A DNA stretch of 64,000 nucleotides, from the NCBI RefSeq assembly GCF_010093595.1, contig NW_022985451.1, positions 385,710 to 449,709 of the forward strand. The letters run 5' to 3'. Source of the stretch: Mytilinidion resinicola. Taxonomy: Eukaryota > Ascomycota > Dothideomycetes > Mytilinidiales > Mytilinidiaceae. The translations under genes were made by a program, and so were the position numbers. Every line of letters begins with the position of its first letter. Position 1 is the first letter of the stretch. Below the pieces are notes generated by a model. It had not been told where the DNA came from, ran no database searches, and was given only the letters and a program-made list of their open reading frames with translations. Below are positions 1 to 10,600 of this stretch, piece by piece.

Positions 1-478
1 GGTTGTCCCAAAGAGGATCAGCTTCTCCCCAGTGCGCATTCTCCCAATCACAGAATCGTTGAAATTGCGTAAGACGAAGCTCGAGGGTAGATTGAGGCTT
101 TGCGGGTGGGGTGGTCGGCTCTCCGGTTCGTGTCTCGCGTCGAGGAACTTCGAATTGGAGAATCTCAGGATTGGCTTTGCGCAGCCCAAAGAAGCTCCGC
201 TTGGTGCTCGTATACTTGGGACCAACAATACCGGCGCATGGGTTCGTCACCGACTGCATTTCAAGCAGTGCTATACCCATAGCTCGGACAAGAGATAACT
301 TCTGAGTGTGGTTGAATTCGTCCCAAGCGTCGATAAGACAACGGCCGGGGAGGCGATCTTGAAGGGAGTAGGGCTTTCCGAGAGCGTTGTTGCTGGTAAG
401 GTCAAAAGCGTGGATCTTTGGGACCGGAATATTTGAGTGATCAGCGACATAGCGAAACGCGGCGATATCATAGGCGAT
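1..478 (-). CDS. APH/protein-kinase-fold phosphotransferase family protein (partial)
   Basis: This is the middle of a fungal aminoglycoside-phosphotransferase-like (APH, PF01636) protein; the 3' part runs off the left edge. The minus frame is open from 478 to 1. It reads SNIPVPKIHAFD, then QDRLPGRCLIDAWDEF, then a helix around ALLEMQSVTNPCAG, which is the usual order after the IPVP motif in the fungal APH family. The catalytic HGD and DFD loops would lie beyond the edge and cannot be checked. A splice acceptor (TACTCAG) precedes position 478. An upstream minus-strand open stretch (about 544-640) may be the preceding exon, joined through a GTAACA donor, but the 5' end is not settled. The substrate is unknown; fungal members rarely confer drug resistance. 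Confidence 0.7.
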   Translation of the reverse strand, partial: MAYDIAAFRYVADHSNIPVPKIHAFDLTSNNALGKPYSLQDRLPGRCLIDAWDEFNHTQKLSLVRAMGIALLEMQSVTNPCAGIVGPKYTSTKRSFFGLRKANPEILQFEVPRRETRTGEPTTPPAKPQSTLELRLTQFQRFCDWENAHWGEADPLWDN

Positions 479-680
479 CTGAGTATGAATGCTGACTAAT
501 CAACTCCTTTCTTCTCAACGGAGATGGTCGCTTCGTCTGTTACTTGATAACGCAGCATGATATTGCTCTTATGGGGTCTCCTGTCAAGAAGAGCAATCTT
601 GTTTGTATATTTGATTGACAAATAATGACCCCGCGACTAATAAACGGTGAGCCTATTCGAACTAATAAGCTTGAAATACC

Positions 681-850
681 ATGATGGATACATCTACTGA
701 CTCTAGTGCTCTTATAGCTAGGATACAAGAGGCGTTGCAAGCACTTAAAGCAGACTAAAGTATCTAATAGCGACTAGCTAAGGCCTATACGGTTCCTTGC
801 AAGAGATAACGCTACACTTTCCCGCCACAGCCTGTGGGACTTCAACGTAC
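681..850 (+). pseudogene. Relic of a pogo/Fot1-like transposase N-terminus (psq helix-turn-helix)
   Basis: From an ATG at 681 the frame reads MMDTSTDSSALIARIQEAL, continues with QALKAD, then hits stops and goes on as SI..RLAKAYTVPCKR. This spacing (ARIQEALQAL, then SI, RLAKAY, VP) resembles the psq-type helix-turn-helix that opens pogo/Fot1-family fungal transposases. In-frame stops TAA (756), TAA and TAG (762-767) and TAA near 810 break it, and no DDE catalytic part follows. It is a short dead fragment; no inverted ends were found. It partly overlaps, on the opposite strand, the region where the first exon of the APH-like gene might lie. Confidence 0.5.
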
Positions 851-1169
851 TTATAGAAACCTGGGACGGTGCATACATTTCCAATCTACTTACACCCTGT
901 TGACACTGTCTGGGGTTGCTCCGTCAGTTTGCTAGTTGTGCAAAATGCCGTACTTCTCTTTTATTTCGAACGCTGAGAATACTACGAAGATCCTCATGTA
1001 GCGGTAAACAAGTGTACGGACTGTTGTACTATAACAGCGCATTCACTACACATGCCAGCGCCATCAAGTAGTGTACAATAGCGTTCACTTCGCCTCATCT
1101 GCAACTTTCTGCATATCACCACCACAAACACCTTCATTTCCACATACCCCTTCCAACTACATCCACAAG

Positions 1170-1433
1170 ATGCCTAACCTTGTGAAGGGTACCACCAAGC
1201 ATCACTGTCCCGCTCACGATACGGGCGCGGGACCATGCAATCGGATTGGAAGCATGTGCCTCAATCACCAGAAGCTTTGCCCCGTCCACACGAATTACTT
1301 TCATCTGAAGACGGAGCCTTGCCCCAAGTGCGCTAAAAGGGCGCAGATGGACGCCAGCTGTGCCGCAGGTAAGGTTCCCCAAGCTAAGGAGGCTGTCAAG
1401 AAGGAAAAGAAGAAGAGCAAGTACTACGAGTAA
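1170..1433 (+). CDS. Small Cys/His-rich protein, possible zinc-binding fold (87 aa)
   Basis: I chose the ATG at 1170 (MPNLVKGTTKHHCPAH) although the frame is open upstream to 1071, because the upstream residues look like untranslated leader. The protein has regularly spaced metal-ligand candidates: HHCPAH, then C..I...CLNHQKLCPVH, then CPKCAKR. A lysine-rich tail (KKEKKKSKYYE) ends it. No family is recognised; this looks like one of the short zinc-ribbon-like proteins of unknown function common in ascomycetes. The gene at 2478 has a similar size and layout, suggesting the two are diverged tandem relatives. It is intronless. Function and location are unknown. Confidence 0.65.
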   Translation: MPNLVKGTTKHHCPAHDTGAGPCNRIGSMCLNHQKLCPVHTNYFHLKTEPCPKCAKRAQMDASCAAGKVPQAKEAVKKEKKKSKYYE

Positions 1434-2370
1434 TACTTGTTCGACAAGGACCCGGAGTTCAACATGATCGGGCTCTAGAGCAGATATGGCGCTAAGACAG
1501 TCTCGGCGTGGACGTAGACGGTGCTAGTCAGCCTGTACCTGGTTGAAACTGATACAAGTTAGTACATTGCGAAAGGCGTGTACTAAGAACCCCCCTTGGT
1601 GGTCTACATATGTAGATCACCGCCCACAATAAACACAATACCCCAAATACTGCGCATTGACTATCTCATACAGTGATACAAAGTGATATGTATGTCAAGT
1701 GGTGACATCTATCTGCCACCGTCTGAGATGCCTCAGCGAGTTTACCGGTAGTTCAAAATGGTGAGGACCTCTCCCGTTCAGATCAATGAAAGTGTGTTGA
1801 AGCCCTTGTGACAGTGGCAAGAGAGCGTACACAGGAAGGATTTGTCAATACGAAGATGAGCAAGCAGAGAGATTCTCACGCCAGCAGTCTGCAAGTCTTG
1901 GATTGAGGATTGTACAAACTTCTACAGTCTCTCCGTGGGAGAAGAATACATAGCCTGCGTGTCTTCCTCATATTCCTCACCCTCCGCCTTGTCAGTCTCT
2001 GCCCGTCTAGCCTCGTCTCACTTACATTCCCTCTCTTGACTTCTTCCCTGTATACCGCTTTCCTCCACGTGTAGTGTACAATTGACCATACACCATCGTA
2101 GGGAACCTGGAATGTGACAGCCGTTGTAGATGCGGATACATCAGCTCCACCGGCGCCGACATGCCCGCGGCCGAGTACGCGTGCCGGTCCCACCGCGGCA
2201 GGAGGCGGCTCGCGATGGTAAACGCCATGTGAACCATGTGAAGGACCTCTGCCGCCTGAATCAGCTCTTCCCCCCGTCTAAACCGCACCTCAATGACCTC
2301 ACAGCAACCACTCACTCGCAACGCCCACCACATCACCTCCGCAACCGCCTCCACAACTACAACCTCTCTC
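1434..2370. other. Intergenic spacer between the two small Cys-rich genes
   Basis: No convincing coding region. Open frames here on both strands have no domain character and compositions typical of shadow or leader sequence. The last part is pyrimidine-rich and probably forms the leader of the gene at 2478. Confidence 0.5.
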
Positions 2371-2431
2371 GTAAGTCCTTCCCCTCCCCTTCACCCTCCC
2401 CTTCTTCACCACCTCGCCTCTAACCCCTCAG
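2371..2431 (+). other. Predicted 5'-UTR intron of the gene at 2478
   Basis: A consensus donor GTAAGT at 2371, a CTAAC branch-like site at about 2419 and a CAG acceptor ending at 2431 define a 61-nt pyrimidine-rich intron. It ends 46 bases before the ATG at 2478. Its removal does not join a longer coding frame that I can support, so it is placed in the leader. Confidence 0.5.
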
Positions 2432-2477
2432 CCGCCGACCATCATACACCCACACAACCCCCCAACATACCCCCAAA

Positions 2478-2711
2478 ATGGCCACAGCCACGCATACCTG
2501 CCCGTTGCGCGGCCTCGGCAAAGCCCACGGCCACGGCTCGTGCATCAAGTCGAAGATCATCCCACCCCACTGCGTCCGCCACTACTGCATGCGGCACCAA
2601 TGGCCGTGCCCAGCGTGCGGACGGCTGTTCAAGCGGAGTCACGGCCGCTGCAAGGCCTGCCAAACGAAGAAGAGCTTGATCTGGATCCGAGGATATGGCG
2701 TGATACGTTGA
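2478..2711 (+). CDS. Small Cys/His-rich protein, possible zinc-binding fold (77 aa)
   Basis: The ATG at 2478 sits in a good context (cccaaaATGGCC). The 77-aa product has Cys/His clusters HTCPLRGLG, CIKSK, HCVRHYCMRHQWPCPACGRL and CKACQTKK. The two CxxC pairs in its second half look like a zinc ribbon or knuckle. It resembles the product of the 1170 gene in size, in its early H.CP motif and in the central C..H then CP..C arrangement. No family is recognised. The leader carries a predicted intron (2371-2431), which supports transcription. Confidence 0.6.
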   Translation: MATATHTCPLRGLGKAHGHGSCIKSKIIPPHCVRHYCMRHQWPCPACGRLFKRSHGRCKACQTKKSLIWIRGYGVIR

Positions 2712-3319
2712 GGAGAGGGCGGGTGAGTACGGGGAGGGGGCAATATTGGGGATGTTGAGCTGACGTGATGGGTAGAACTTCGCGACAACGCTACGCGATG
2801 CGGTTGAGTGGCGGCTTGGGCGGGAGCTTGGACGTGGGAGGGGATATAGGAGACGGGGTTTGGGGAGGTTGGCGAGTGGCTGGGGTGCTTGGAGTGGGTT
2901 GGCTTGAGGGCAGAGGTGTATGATGAATTGGACGGTTGGGATACTGTTTCTGCATGCCTATGACACAGATTCGTTATTGGCCTGGGAGAAAATGGGGATT
3001 GGGAACGTACTCACGAGCTGAAGGCGCCTCCGGAGATTGCAAAACATCTGCTTTGAGATGTCACATACCCGACGACGAGAATGAGGGCCTGGTTGGAGCG
3101 ACCTTGCTAGACACACACGAAATCTACCCCGATCCCACCGGCTTTATACATGAAACGTAAATCGTTGCTGCAATTTCGTCGTTTGCCAACCTAATCATAC
3201 CCTCGAATACACCCAAGTATATCAAACCAGCGGCCAAAGCCCATATACAACATGAACGAATCCCAACTCATAAGCCATCCATTCGTAACTCGTATCTTTT
3301 GACTTCCCTTCGAGGTCCC
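2712..3319. other. Intergenic, no feature recognised
   Basis: G-rich 3' flank of the small Cys-rich gene followed by the convergent 3' flank of the transcription factor. No open frame here has domain character. Confidence 0.5.
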
Positions 3320-6300
3320 CTATGCAAGCCCTTCATACTGACTTACCAGCCTCCACGGCACCAACCCCCGAAGCACCATCATTCCATCATGCACAACCGC
3401 CCACCTCACCTTACTCAAATGCCGCGCAACCACAGCGGTCAGCCCGCTCGTCCTCTTGCGCCCACTCAGCCCAAGCCCCGCCAGCACCTCCGCAGGCACG
3501 CTCGTCATCCCACTGATTAGCGCGTTCATCTCGGCCTTCGCATCCCAGATAATCTCATCGTCATCGTCGTCGCCGTCTTCACTGGCAGCACGCTCACCCG
3601 ATCCAGCCTCGCTTGGGTTCGCGCCCGCGGGGCGCGCGTGGTAAAAGGCCCAGCAAGTGACAGTGGCGAGGTACAGACACCAAGGGAAATGGAAGAGACC
3701 CATGGCGTCAAAGCCCTCGAGGTTCATGACACCGTCGCGGACAACCCAGGCGGCGTGCCACGCTGCTTTCGCTGCGTCACGGCCTACGCCACCATTCTCG
3801 CCCGTTGCCCAGCGCTTGACGACACGCTGGGAGCGGACGTAGTCGGGGCGAGCTACGGGGCGGCCTAGGATATGGCGAGCACCAGCGTATATCTGCAGGT
3901 CGAGGAACTCAGCGTTGAGGATGATGTGGGCGGAGTGGTAGATGGCGTTGTTGGCGGTGGTGAAGGCGGCGAATTCTTTTCGGATGTCGAGGTCTGCGGG
4001 GGAGATCTGGGACGTGTAGTTCAGGCAATAGGAGTCGAAGTCTGCTTTCCACGTGTCATAGGAGTTCGCCATGCGTATTTTCCAGTTGCCGAAAGGCGAT
4101 TCGTTATCGGTGAGACCTGGACTTATTAGTGGATGGATTTGACGGATTGGATGCGGAAGACTGACCAAGAGAAGTCTGGTCCCTGCGTCGCATATCCCAG
4201 GATACGGACATAAGACCATGTAATAAAAGAATTCGCGAGAGAGCGTTCATATGCCTGGGCTGCGGGTTGCCGCCGGGAGTAAGATAAGCCTTGAGGCAAG
4301 TCAAGAATAGTAGCGGTGCCTTCTGTCGACGCCGCAGTTGATCCCATTGTTCTGCGGAGTCTGCCTCCCAAACTGATTGATCGCAGGGTAGTGTTGAACG
4401 AAGCTCGAATGCTGACATGCAAAGCGATTGGCAGAACAATACCGCATGCTGTGTATCCCACATGAAGCAGAGGTAAGCCAGCCTAGTCCAGATTAGCCAC
4501 TGCTCCAAGCTAGATCATAATCAGAGTCTTACCTCTTCTTTTGCTCAGCTTCGGCCCAAATAAGCCAGTCATCCTCCAAATCATCCGAGCCTTCTTCAGT
4601 AGCCGGTGGTCTTATGGATTGGCAGTCGCTCCTCCGGATAAGATTAATGAGCAATCCATGAAATAGATGCGACATGTCATGCTGCTTTTGCCCAGCTCGG
4701 CTTTTGCCAAAACATTCCACGAGCAATATAGTTTGCAAGACCCACAACTCAGGTCGAGCAGTAAAACCAACGTTTGCAAAGATCTGAGGGCGCAAGACGT
4801 CATGAATGCAAACCTGGATATGTCAGCCTAAAGACGTCGCAATTTGAGTAGGAGACGTACCGCTAGTTGATGTGCATCTTTCTCGCAGTATGTTGCGCCA
4901 ACTAGGAGGACCGATATCAGTAGGAGCGTCTCGACGTGGGATGCATCGAATGTCGCCTGGTGTATCAGAGGATATGCGGTATTGAATCGCGTAAAGTACA
5001 GGTCGCAGTAAGTCTGCAATGAAGACAGAGATAAAAGGGGGTGATCCCTGGTTATGAAAGATGAATCAGGTGTGACAGGCCGAGAGGCGTCGATGAGATC
5101 GAGTATTTGAGCCCGCGCAACCTCATCGATGACTGGAAGGCTTCGAGAGCGTTGGAGCATTGACATGGGACGTTCTAGGTCAAAAGGCGTAGTAACCAGT
5201 GCCTTCGTAGGCTGCGACCCTTGTTCTTTTTTAGAACTGTGCATAGCTCCTATCATTGTTGATGAAATCAACTTTGTAGAGGTGGAAAGCTGTGGGAGTC
5301 CGTCGTAACTATAATTAGATCGAGAATGAAAGTCTGTAAAAGGGGGAGAGATTATGGGACCATTTGCCGCAGTATAAGAGCGCTCAGATTGGTTTGCTGA
5401 CAGTGAACTATTGTCTTTAATAGCATCAAGCTCACTTTGGGCTGCAGTCGGTTCTGGTGGGGCCGAGGGAGAATAATCCTGAATGGACTGTCCACTCGAA
5501 ACGTCGACGGGCAATTGAGAAGGGCCAAAAGCGTCTTGCATGAGACTGGAGGGTTCCACTTGGTTTTGACGGGATGACAGATCAACATCAAACAGCCAGT
5601 TGTAATTACTCATGGTGGTGAATGGCATATTAAAAGAGCTTGCTTTTATGAGAGTAAGCCGGCGTCATACGACAAGACATCCGCATACCAGCCTCGATAT
5701 AAACTGGGAAAGGTAGAAATACCTGTGTCTGGGTTGAAGATGTCATCGTAGGGTACATTATCGTCTGGGCCTTGGTCTAAAGGAGCAGCGAGGTCAGAAG
5801 ACCAAAAACGACCTTCGACCGGTTGTTGATAGATATCTGCAGGCTCTATGGTGGCGTTGATGTTGAATGGATTCAGGCTCCATAGATCGTCATTTGAAGC
5901 GTGAGCGTCCTGGTCGTCTGAAAAGGACCGACCATAAGAGTTGCTAGTGGAGATGGGAGGTGATATAGGAACGCCGCCTTGGCGATTAGGGCCGGTGTGG
6001 ATTTCGAACAGAGCCTCGGAGGAAGAGTGCTCACTAGACAGTTGTTGGCTTTGGTCCCGCTGCTGCTGTAGCTGCTGCTGATGTTGCTGTCGGCTAGAAT
6101 GTGGACGTTTGGTCACAATGTTTCCATCGGCATCCTTCCACATCCGTTTCCTAGTGTTGAGGACGCCCGAGCCCGGTGCACCGGCCTCGGCATCCTTCTG
6201 GCGGTGACGGCTCATATGTCTCTCTAGGATGCATCAGCAGGAGCGCAAAGATGGGGAGCGATGCTAGGCCAGCCCGTAGTCCATGCACGTGCAAAGCCCC

Positions 6301-6722
6301 GCATAGCAGTGATGGTGGCGGACAAGTCCAACAGCACCGTCTTACTCAATCAAAATCACCACTACCAAGTTCACATGCAGAACGAAAATGAAGTAGAAAA
6401 GGGGATCGAATTGGACCCTGAGAAAGATGAAGACCCTGAAAATGACGTCCCACTCTCAAGAATGGAGAGAAAAAGCAAGGACGGCAGGCTAGAGAACGGC
6501 AGACTCACCCAACAAGTCCTTCCGCTTAAAATGCGCACTGCACCTCTCGCAAGTATTCTCACCAGCTGTGTGATTCAGCAGATGCCTCTGCAAGTGCTCC
6601 GACCTCGTGAAGCTCCTCCCGCACCCCTCAAACGCACAAGCAAACTTCCTCAGTGGCGCTCCATCCCCGCCCACCGTCACGGTGCGTTTGCGCTGCGGAC
6701 GTGTAGAATGTGGCTCAGCCAT
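3320..6722 (-). CDS. C2H2 zinc-finger plus fungal-specific transcription factor (972 aa)
   Basis: A six-exon model has every phase in agreement: 6722-6509, 6223-5723, 5642-4861, 4813-4533, 4509-4166 and 4116-3320. It encodes 972 aa. The N-terminus has two classical C2H2 fingers (about residues 26-80): CAFEGCGRSFTRSEHLQRH and, across intron 1, CERCSAHFKRKDLLERHMSRH. A Gln-rich stretch follows (QQHQQQLQQQ, encoded near 6060-6090). The middle region fits the fungal-specific transcription factor domain (PF04082-type): ATYCEKDAHQL, then LQTILLVECFGK and MSHLFHGLLINLIRR. Introns are 47-285 nt; the longest is intron 1. It should be a nuclear DNA-binding regulator. Its targets cannot be told from sequence and the neighbours give no pathway clue. 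Confidence 0.88.
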
Positions 6723-7614
6723 TGACAGTCGGTGCAGCAGAAGCTGGCAGGAAAGAGGACTGCTGTTGAGGGGAAGCTGTGCAGCGGCAGCAAGAAGGTG
6801 GAGGGTCCAGGTAGATGGTGGGATGAGGGACCATGGTGGAGGACATATCCGCCCTACGCGGCGGGCTTCTGGATGCGCTTATCACGCTTCCACGCTGCCA
6901 GCCGTTAAAATCGGACCGGCAGCGAGTAGATGCAAGGTACCTGTCCTCTGTGCTGTGTTGTTGTGCCCCGTCGCGCCCTTCACGCGCCGAGACGGGGTCT
7001 GGGATTGGCACATCGTGGGAAGGGCTGCCCATGCCGTCGCCGACGGATGCTCCAAAGAGGCAAGCCAAGGGCAAGAGTGGGGGAGCTGCCGGCGGCCATG
7101 TCCGCTGTGCAAGTCACAGCGACGGCGTGTCGCCGATGGTGATTGGTCTTGTGGGCGGCAAGTCGCTTCCGATCTTTGAATCGGGAGGAAAAGACCGATC
7201 TATATCAACGAATCACGAGTCACGTGAGGGGATAGATTTCTAGCCGCACACAAGGGTCCGCAGCGCGTCCACATGCCTAGACGGGAAGGAGAGATTTTAC
7301 GTGCTAGTCAAGATTGGTATTTTGTATTGTTGCTGGATTGAGTAAATTCGGATTGCTTTCCGATACTTTGTAAGCTACAAAAGTATAGTTATCGACCAGT
7401 TAGTTTGCTCTATGCCAGCACCTATTTCGATCGAACATTCTATGCGTCTGTTCTCGGCACCTACTTCTAGATTATGCAGTCTGCATGTCCTCTCCTAATG
7501 TTCGTTTCAGGATCGAGCAATTGGATGTGGATTCCCACTTCTACCAATAAGATAGAGCTATTTATCTGAAAATGTCTGATTTGATGGAATTATAGATTCA
7601 ACTGGTAGCTTTCC
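6723..7614. other. Intergenic between transcription factor promoter and XDH 3' end
   Basis: The GC-rich part (about 6723-7240) is the upstream region and leader of the transcription factor; AT-richer DNA follows towards the end of xanthine dehydrogenase. Open frames of up to 190 aa occur but are Arg/Cys-rich shadows without recognisable features. Confidence 0.5.
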
Positions 7615-10600
7615 TTACGCAACAGCAACGAAAAAGTTCCTTTCTCCCTCCTTCTGAACCACCTGGGCCCTCTTGGCCAAATCGTCCGCCACAGCGAGCC
7701 TCATCTTCTCCGCTGTCGCGGGGCTATCCAGCGCTAGAGGCTCTTTCACCCCATTCATTTGCCTGGCAGCCTTCACAGCCTCCCTCAGCGCAAAGAACAC
7801 CGTAGATCCTAAGAAGAGCGGAGGCTCGCCGATGCCCTTGCTGCTCTGAATGCTTCGCAGATGCTTCCACGACAGCGGTTTGCCCTCGTTATCATACCTC
7901 AACATGCTGGCATTGAAGACCTGCGGGATATCCGAAAATCCAGGGATCTTATATGTGCCAGGACCACGAGTCGCGAACTCGCCTGATTTTAGCCAGAGCG
8001 ACTCCTCAATCGTGAACATGCCCTGACCTTGCACGAACGCGCCCTCAATCTGGCCGTAGTCAATTGCCGGGTTGATTGAATTGCCGACGTCCTAGAGCAA
8101 AGTAAGCATACGTTCATGTGAGCAGGAATTGGGAACTAACCATCATGAGATCGGTCCGAAGTACGGTATGGTCTCCCGTGAGCACGTCAAGCTCGACTTC
8201 TGTGACGCCAGCACCCTGCGTGAAGTAGTAGTACATGGGTTTAACGGTCTCATGATTCGTGTCTCCCCACTGGTATCCGATCGTCGGCATTTTCCAAAAG
8301 CCGTTAGCTGCAAGGTTCACTCGGTCTATATAAGCGGCGTGGGCAATGGTGCTCATCGGCGCGCCAGGTCCGTACTTCTCGCGATATGGCTGGAGACGCT
8401 CGTTGAGAATGTCGCAGGCGTTCTTCACAGCCATGCCGTTTAGGTCACTTCCTGACGATGCGGCTGTTGGTGATGCGTTTGCTGATTGGTAGGTCTGCGT
8501 GTCTTGCGTGAAGATGGCATCGACCGTGACGCCTAATTCCTGGGCTGCGACTTGGCACATCTTGGTGTAAAGCCCCTGGCCCATCTCCGTACCTCCATGG
8601 TGCAGCAGGATGCTTCCATCAGCGTATATCTTGATATATGCACCAGCCTGGTTGAGATGAAGGGCAGTAGCGAAGCTAAGACCAAATTTGGTCGGAACAA
8701 GACAAATGCCCCGCTTTTTCCACCTGTTTGTCGCGTTAAACTTAGCTACCTCAGCCTTCCGAGTCTCGTAATTTGACGAGTTGCTAAGCTGTTTGAGTAG
8801 CAGTGGCACGTGCCAGTCTTCGTCAATTTGTTGAAAGAAAGGCGTCCAGTTCCCGGGTTTGTAGAGATTCCTCAGCCGAAGGCTATCGATATCAATACCT
8901 AACCCTTCTGAAACGGTGTACATGATCGACTCGGTGAAATACATGCCCTGGGGGGCTCCGAAGCCTCGGAAAGCGGTGTTGCTGTGGGTATTGGTCTTGC
9001 AGACGTTCCCTTTGAGGTAAACGTCGGGGATCTCGTAACAGTTATCGAAATGTGTGATGCATCTGTCCATGACCGCGCCGCTCATGTCCTGAGAGAAACC
9101 GGCGTTGTCGAATAGATCTGCCTCCAAGGCTAATAGCTTCCCCTCATTGGATACACCAATCTTCCATCTCGCTTGGCATGGATGTCGTTGACCGCTGAGC
9201 AACATATCTTCATCTCTGTTTAGCATAATACGCATCGGGCGACGTTCTTTCTTCGCTGCAATAGCTAGCAGGGCTGCGAACGGAACACTTCGCGACTCTT
9301 TCCCTCCAAACGCCCCACCCATTCTCTTTACTCGGCAATTAACTCGACTGCTTGGGACTCCTAGGACTTGGCTGACAAATTCTTGGGTTTCCATGCTAAT
9401 GGGTGGTCAGTCTGAGTTTTCAATGAAGCGAAGGAGTAACGATCTTACGTATTTTGTGTCGAAGACCACACCTCCATAAACTCATCTTCACTCCCTGGTA
9501 TTACGAGAGCGGCGTTCGTCTCAAGGTAGAAATGCTCTTGTCCACCAATCCTTGTCGTGCCCTCGAAAATACGATCACACTTGGCAAAGGCCTCTTTCAT
9601 ATTTCCGTTAACCGCGACACCCTTTTTCAGGGCTCTATTGTGTTTGAAAAAGCTGTTGGCTTCTATTGCTTCATCGATGGTAAGAATAGGGGGAAGCTCT
9701 TCGTAAGTGACTTTGACAGCCCGAGCTGCCGCCTGTGCTTGCAATGCGGTCTCTGCATAAACCATACCAATAACCTGACCATGGTGACGTACTTCACCAT
9801 CGGCGAAGTAAGGCTCATCCTTTACCATCGCACCAAAGACGTTCTTTTCTTTTGGTATGCTATCTTTATCGATGTACCCGACCACACCTGGCATTTTGAG
9901 TGCTGGTTCCCAGTCTACATCCAGTAGCTTGGCATGTGCTTTGGAAGACATTACCAAGCCGCCGAATAGCTCCTGATCTTGAGGTGGCATGTCATCGATG
10001 TACTCAGCTTCACCAGTACATTGCTTCAGAGCCGAAAGATGCGGTATCTGTTTCCCGACTATCCGTTGTTCGTTGGGGTTGTAGTCGTCTCTTAATCCGG
10101 TTGAGATATCCCGATGTATTTCTTCGATAAGATCTTTGTCCACGCTGCCCAGCGTCAGCTCGGCGACTGATTCGTGCCAGAAGCGGAAAAACAATGATAG
10201 GGCAAGAGTCTTGCGGTAATGAGCCATGCCGCCAGGGACGCTAAAGCTCAAGTCGAAATCTTTCGTCAGATTATCAAGCCCAAGCTCCAGGGTCTCAGAG
10301 GAGAACCATCTCTTCCCAAGCAGTGCTACTTGCGAATTCACAGATTCGACCGTCTTCGGAGCCATGCCACCGTAAGCCAGGACGATGTCTTCGACTTCTC
10401 CTGCTTCATTCAATCGTACCTTGAAGCCAGCAGTAACTATTGCAATGTCATCGTCCTTCCTCTTGGCTTGTTTGTACGCTTTTAGAACTTCTCGAGCTCC
10501 AGCTTTAGGTATTGGTATTTTGACGTGGGTAATTATTCCGTCAGGTGGTAGACTGGTGGTGCGATATGCGATGAAGAACTTGTTTAGAGGCACTTCGGAT

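Noticed and set aside
2022..2354. Minus-strand 110-aa open frame upstream of the 2478 gene
   Set aside because: Overlaps the probable leader of the plus-strand gene and shows no family signature.
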